A stretch of 53,654 bases of DNA from the NCBI GenBank assembly GCA_913020075.1, contig CAJWAE010000002.1, positions 1 through 53,654 on the forward strand. The letters are read 5' to 3'. A model generated the notes under the pieces. It saw only the letters and a list, made by a program, of their open reading frames with translations. It had not been told where the DNA came from and did no database searches. This document shows positions 51,601 to 53,654 of this stretch, piece after piece. This stretch comes from an uncultured Flavobacteriaceae bacterium. GTDB taxonomy: Bacteria; Bacteroidota; Bacteroidia; Flavobacteriales; Flavobacteriaceae. The stretch's first letter is position 1, and each line of letters opens with the position of its first letter. Position numbers and translations under genes: made by a program.

Positions 51601-52920
51601 ATGTCAACAAAAAATAGACAATCTCTTCCTTTCAAAGTAAAGGATATTGCACTTGCTGAATGGGGGCGAAAAGAAATTTTATTAGCTGAAAAAGAAATGC
51701 CAGGTCTCATGGCTTTGCGAAAAGAATATGGTCCTACTCAGTCCTTAAAAGGAGCTCGAATAGCAGGATGCTTACATATGACTATTCAAACTGCTGTTCT
51801 TATAGAAACTTTAGTAGCCTTAGGTGCAGACGTTACATGGAGTTCATGTAATATTTTTTCTACTCAAGATCACGCTGCTGCTGCAATTGCTGCAGCTGGA
51901 ATTCCAGTATACGCATGGAAAGGAATGAATGAAGAAGAATTTGACTGGTGTATTGAACAAACATTACTTTTTGGTGAAGACAAAAAACCCTTAAACATGA
52001 TTTTAGATGATGGAGGAGATTTAACCAATATGGTTTTAGATCGTTTTCCTGAGTTGGTTGAAGGAATTAATGGTCTTTCTGAAGAAACCACTACTGGAGT
52101 TCACCGTTTGTACGAAAGAATGAAAAATGGAACTCTGCCTATTCCTGCGATTAATGTAAATGATTCTGTAACCAAATCTAAATTTGATAACAAGTACGGA
52201 TGTAGAGAAAGTGCAGTGGATGCAATTCGGCGTGCTACAGATATAATGCTTGCTGGAAAACGTGTTGTTGTTTGTGGCTATGGTGATGTGGGAAAAGGAA
52301 CTGCAGCTTCCTTCAGTGGGGCTGGAGCTATTGTAACCGTAACTGAAATTGATCCTATTTGTGCTTTACAAGCTGCCATGGACGGGTTTGAAGTTAAAAA
52401 ACTATCGTCAGTAATTGGAAATGCTGATATAGTTTGTACCGCAACTGGTAATAAAGACATCTTAAAAAAAGAATCTTTTTTAGCATTAAAAGACAAAGCT
52501 ATTGTTTGTAACATTGGTCATTTTGATAATGAAATTGATATAACTTGGTTGAATTCAAATTATGGGTCTACAAAATCAGAGATTAAACCTCAGGTAGATT
52601 TATACACCTTAGAGGATGATAAACAAATCATTGTTCTTGCAGAAGGTCGTTTGGTAAATTTAGGATGTGCGACAGGCCATCCCAGTTTTGTGATGAGCAA
52701 TTCATTTACCAACCAAACTTTAGCTCAATTAGAGCTTTGGTTAAGCCCTGAGAAATATGAGAATAAAGTTTATATGCTACCTAAGCATTTAGATGAAAAA
52801 GTAGCTGCTTTACATTTAGATCATTTGGGTGTAGAATTAGAAAGTTTATCTGAAGATCAAGCTGACTACATTGGTGTAACTGTAAAAGGTCCTTTTAAGC
52901 CAGAATATTATCGATACTAA
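51601..52920 (+). CDS. ahcY: Adenosylhomocysteinase
   Basis: The protein has 439 residues. It hydrolyses S-adenosylhomocysteine to adenosine and homocysteine using bound NAD. Conserved stretches are [27 protein letters not shown] and the NAD motif [10 protein letters not shown], with the C-terminal K-P-E-Y-Y-R-Y. It has its own clear promoter. Confidence 0.97.
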   Translation: MSTKNRQSLPFKVKDIALAEWGRKEILLAEKEMPGLMALRKEYGPTQSLKGARIAGCLHMTIQTAVLIETLVALGADVTWSSCNIFSTQDHAAAAIAAAGIPVYAWKGMNEEEFDWCIEQTLLFGEDKKPLNMILDDGGDLTNMVLDRFPELVEGINGLSEETTTGVHRLYERMKNGTLPIPAINVNDSVTKSKFDNKYGCRESAVDAIRRATDIMLAGKRVVVCGYGDVGKGTAASFSGAGAIVTVTEIDPICALQAAMDGFEVKKLSSVIGNADIVCTATGNKDILKKESFLALKDKAIVCNIGHFDNEIDITWLNSNYGSTKSEIKPQVDLYTLEDDKQIIVLAEGRLVNLGCATGHPSFVMSNSFTNQTLAQLELWLSPEKYENKVYMLPKHLDEKVAALHLDHLGVELESLSEDQADYIGVTVKGPFKPEYYRY

Positions 52921-52956
52921 GGTTAAAATTGTTTGTTCAAGAAAAAATTTAATAAG

Positions 52957-53217
52957 TTACGCTTCGAAAGGTACTATGGAGACGAATGACTTGTTATCTC
53001 TCTTTTTTGTAAATCTCACGAGACCGTCTACCCTAGCATGAAGTGAATGATCTTTTGCAAGATATACATTTTCTCCAGGATTATGAACCGTTCCTCGTTG
53101 ACGAATAATTATGTTACCAGCTCGAGCAGCCTGACCACCAAAAATCTTAACACCTAATCGTTTAGATTCTGATTCTCTTCCATTTTTAGAACTTCCTACT
53201 CCTTTTTTGTGTGCCAT
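52957..53217 (-). CDS. rpmA: 50S ribosomal protein L27
   Basis: The protein has 86 residues. It starts [14 protein letters not shown], so it lacks the cleaved N-terminal extension of Firmicutes L27. It follows rplU by 21 bases in the usual L21-L27 order. Confidence 0.97.
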   Translation of the reverse strand: MAHKKGVGSSKNGRESESKRLGVKIFGGQAARAGNIIIRQRGTVHNPGENVYLAKDHSLHARVDGLVRFTKKRDNKSFVSIVPFEA

Positions 53218-53238
53218 AATACAATGGTTTTAAAATTT

Positions 53239-53654
53239 TTATTTAGATAATGTTACTATCAATTGTTCTTTTTTCATTCCAGAAATTCCTTCAATACCTT
53301 TCTTTTTTGCTTCTACTTTAAGTTCAGCAACTGTCATTTTACTATAATCCACAGAGGGAATTTTGTTAGGAGCAGCTTTCTTGATTGATGCCTTTTTAAC
53401 TACAGGATCAGCTTTAAATTTAGGTGTTGTTGCGGATTTTTCAACGGACTTCTTTTTTGCTGTTTCTGTTTTTAGATTAGCACCGGTAGCTTGAATACTT
53501 TCAATTACCAACTCTGTTAAAGCTTGACGATGTCCGTTTTTAACACGGTATCCTTTTCTTCTTTTTTTCTTAAAAACGATCACTTTGTCACCTTTAAGAT
53601 GACTCACCACTTTTGCTTCTACAGAAGCTCCAGTGATAGCCGGGGCGCCAAGAG
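53239..53654 (-). CDS. rplU: 50S ribosomal protein L21, partial (5' end outside the window), with C-terminal extension
   Basis: The reading frame stays open to the right end of the window ([13 protein letters not shown] precedes V-V-S-H-L-K-G-D-K), so the true start lies beyond base 53654. The L21 core ends near R-V-K-N-G-H-R-Q. A Lys/Ala/Thr-rich linker follows, and then a final segment of about 36 residues ([16 protein letters not shown] through M-K-K-E-Q-L-I) resembling the SAP/Rho-N helix-extended-helix fold. The E. coli protein is about 103 residues and lacks this tail. Confidence 0.92.
   Translation of the reverse strand, partial: LGAPAITGASVEAKVVSHLKGDKVIVFKKKRRKGYRVKNGHRQALTELVIESIQATGANLKTETAKKKSVEKSATTPKFKADPVVKKASIKKAAPNKIPSVDYSKMTVAELKVEAKKKGIEGISGMKKEQLIVTLSK

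Noticed and set aside
1-53654. CRISPR arrays, insertion sequences, integrases or phage genes
   Set aside because: No regularly spaced repeats, transposase or integrase motifs, or phage structural genes were seen on either strand.

Overview
The window reads as chromosomal DNA from a Bacteroidota bacterium of the Flavobacteriia class, probably marine or aquatic. It is AT-rich and gene-dense, and no stretch of 300 bases lacks a gene (the largest gap, about 160 bases, holds a riboswitch). The typing rests on repeated matches to the Bacteroidota -7 promoter box TAnnTTTG, a complete sufABCDSE locus followed by DUF59 and DUF2480 genes, ribosomal protein L21 with a long lysine-rich tail, DUF3127 and DUF4301 proteins, a CrtY-type lycopene cyclase, and many lipoproteins with short lipoboxes. 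I saw no tRNA, rRNA, CRISPR array, insertion sequence or prophage. The window starts inside an azurin gene and ends inside rplU.

Layout. 1-8064: a catabolic and electron-transfer block: azurin, a lipoprotein cytochrome c, a GMC oxidoreductase with its Tat-signal small subunit, two TIM-barrel sugar isomerase/epimerase proteins, an MFS permease, a Gfo/Idh/MocA oxidoreductase and a DUF1080 (3-keto-disaccharide hydrolase) protein. Together they look like a periplasmic glucoside 3-dehydrogenase plus 3-keto-glycoside processing pathway. 8074-10109: yicC, gmk, nadD. 10147-17784 (minus): glycosyltransferase, DUF2480, DUF59/SufT, SufE, SufS, SufD, SufC, SufB, SufA. 17882-20469 (minus): two lipoproteins with beta-propeller-type repeats. 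20552-24626: thiL, a ZIP metal transporter, lycopene cyclase and a polyprenyl diphosphate synthase. 24720-31289: a TetR/TolC/adaptor/RND efflux operon. 31353-38886: aspS, a small membrane protein, a cold-shock protein, a TadA-like deaminase, dxs and polA. 39007-41718: rplM-rpsI and rpsB-tsf with a structured rpsB leader. 41811-45634: DUF3127, a sensor kinase, greA and HIT, a degenerate Rieske-like lipoprotein and an outer-membrane protein. 45631-51547 (minus): a thiamine block, in transcription order phosphopantetheinyl transferase, thiamine-binding protein, PnuC/PnuT-type transporter, NadR-like kinase, DUF4301, then a TPP riboswitch and a TonB-dependent receptor. 51601-53654: ahcY (plus), rpmA and partial rplU (minus).

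How the genes work together. The strongest systems-level reading is thiamine acquisition: the TPP riboswitch marks the TonB-dependent receptor as a thiamine or precursor importer, and the operon immediately upstream supplies a thiamine-binding protein, an inner-membrane facilitator, a kinase that could trap the substrate, and an unexplained DUF4301 protein that resembles UDP-sugar pyrophosphorylase-type nucleotidyltransferases. The first 8 kb looks like a 3-keto-sugar pathway whose electrons leave through cytochrome c and azurin. At the regulatory level, several genes (nadD, thiL, dxs, polA, tadA) carry a -7 box ending only 3-4 bases before the start codon, which predicts leaderless mRNAs.
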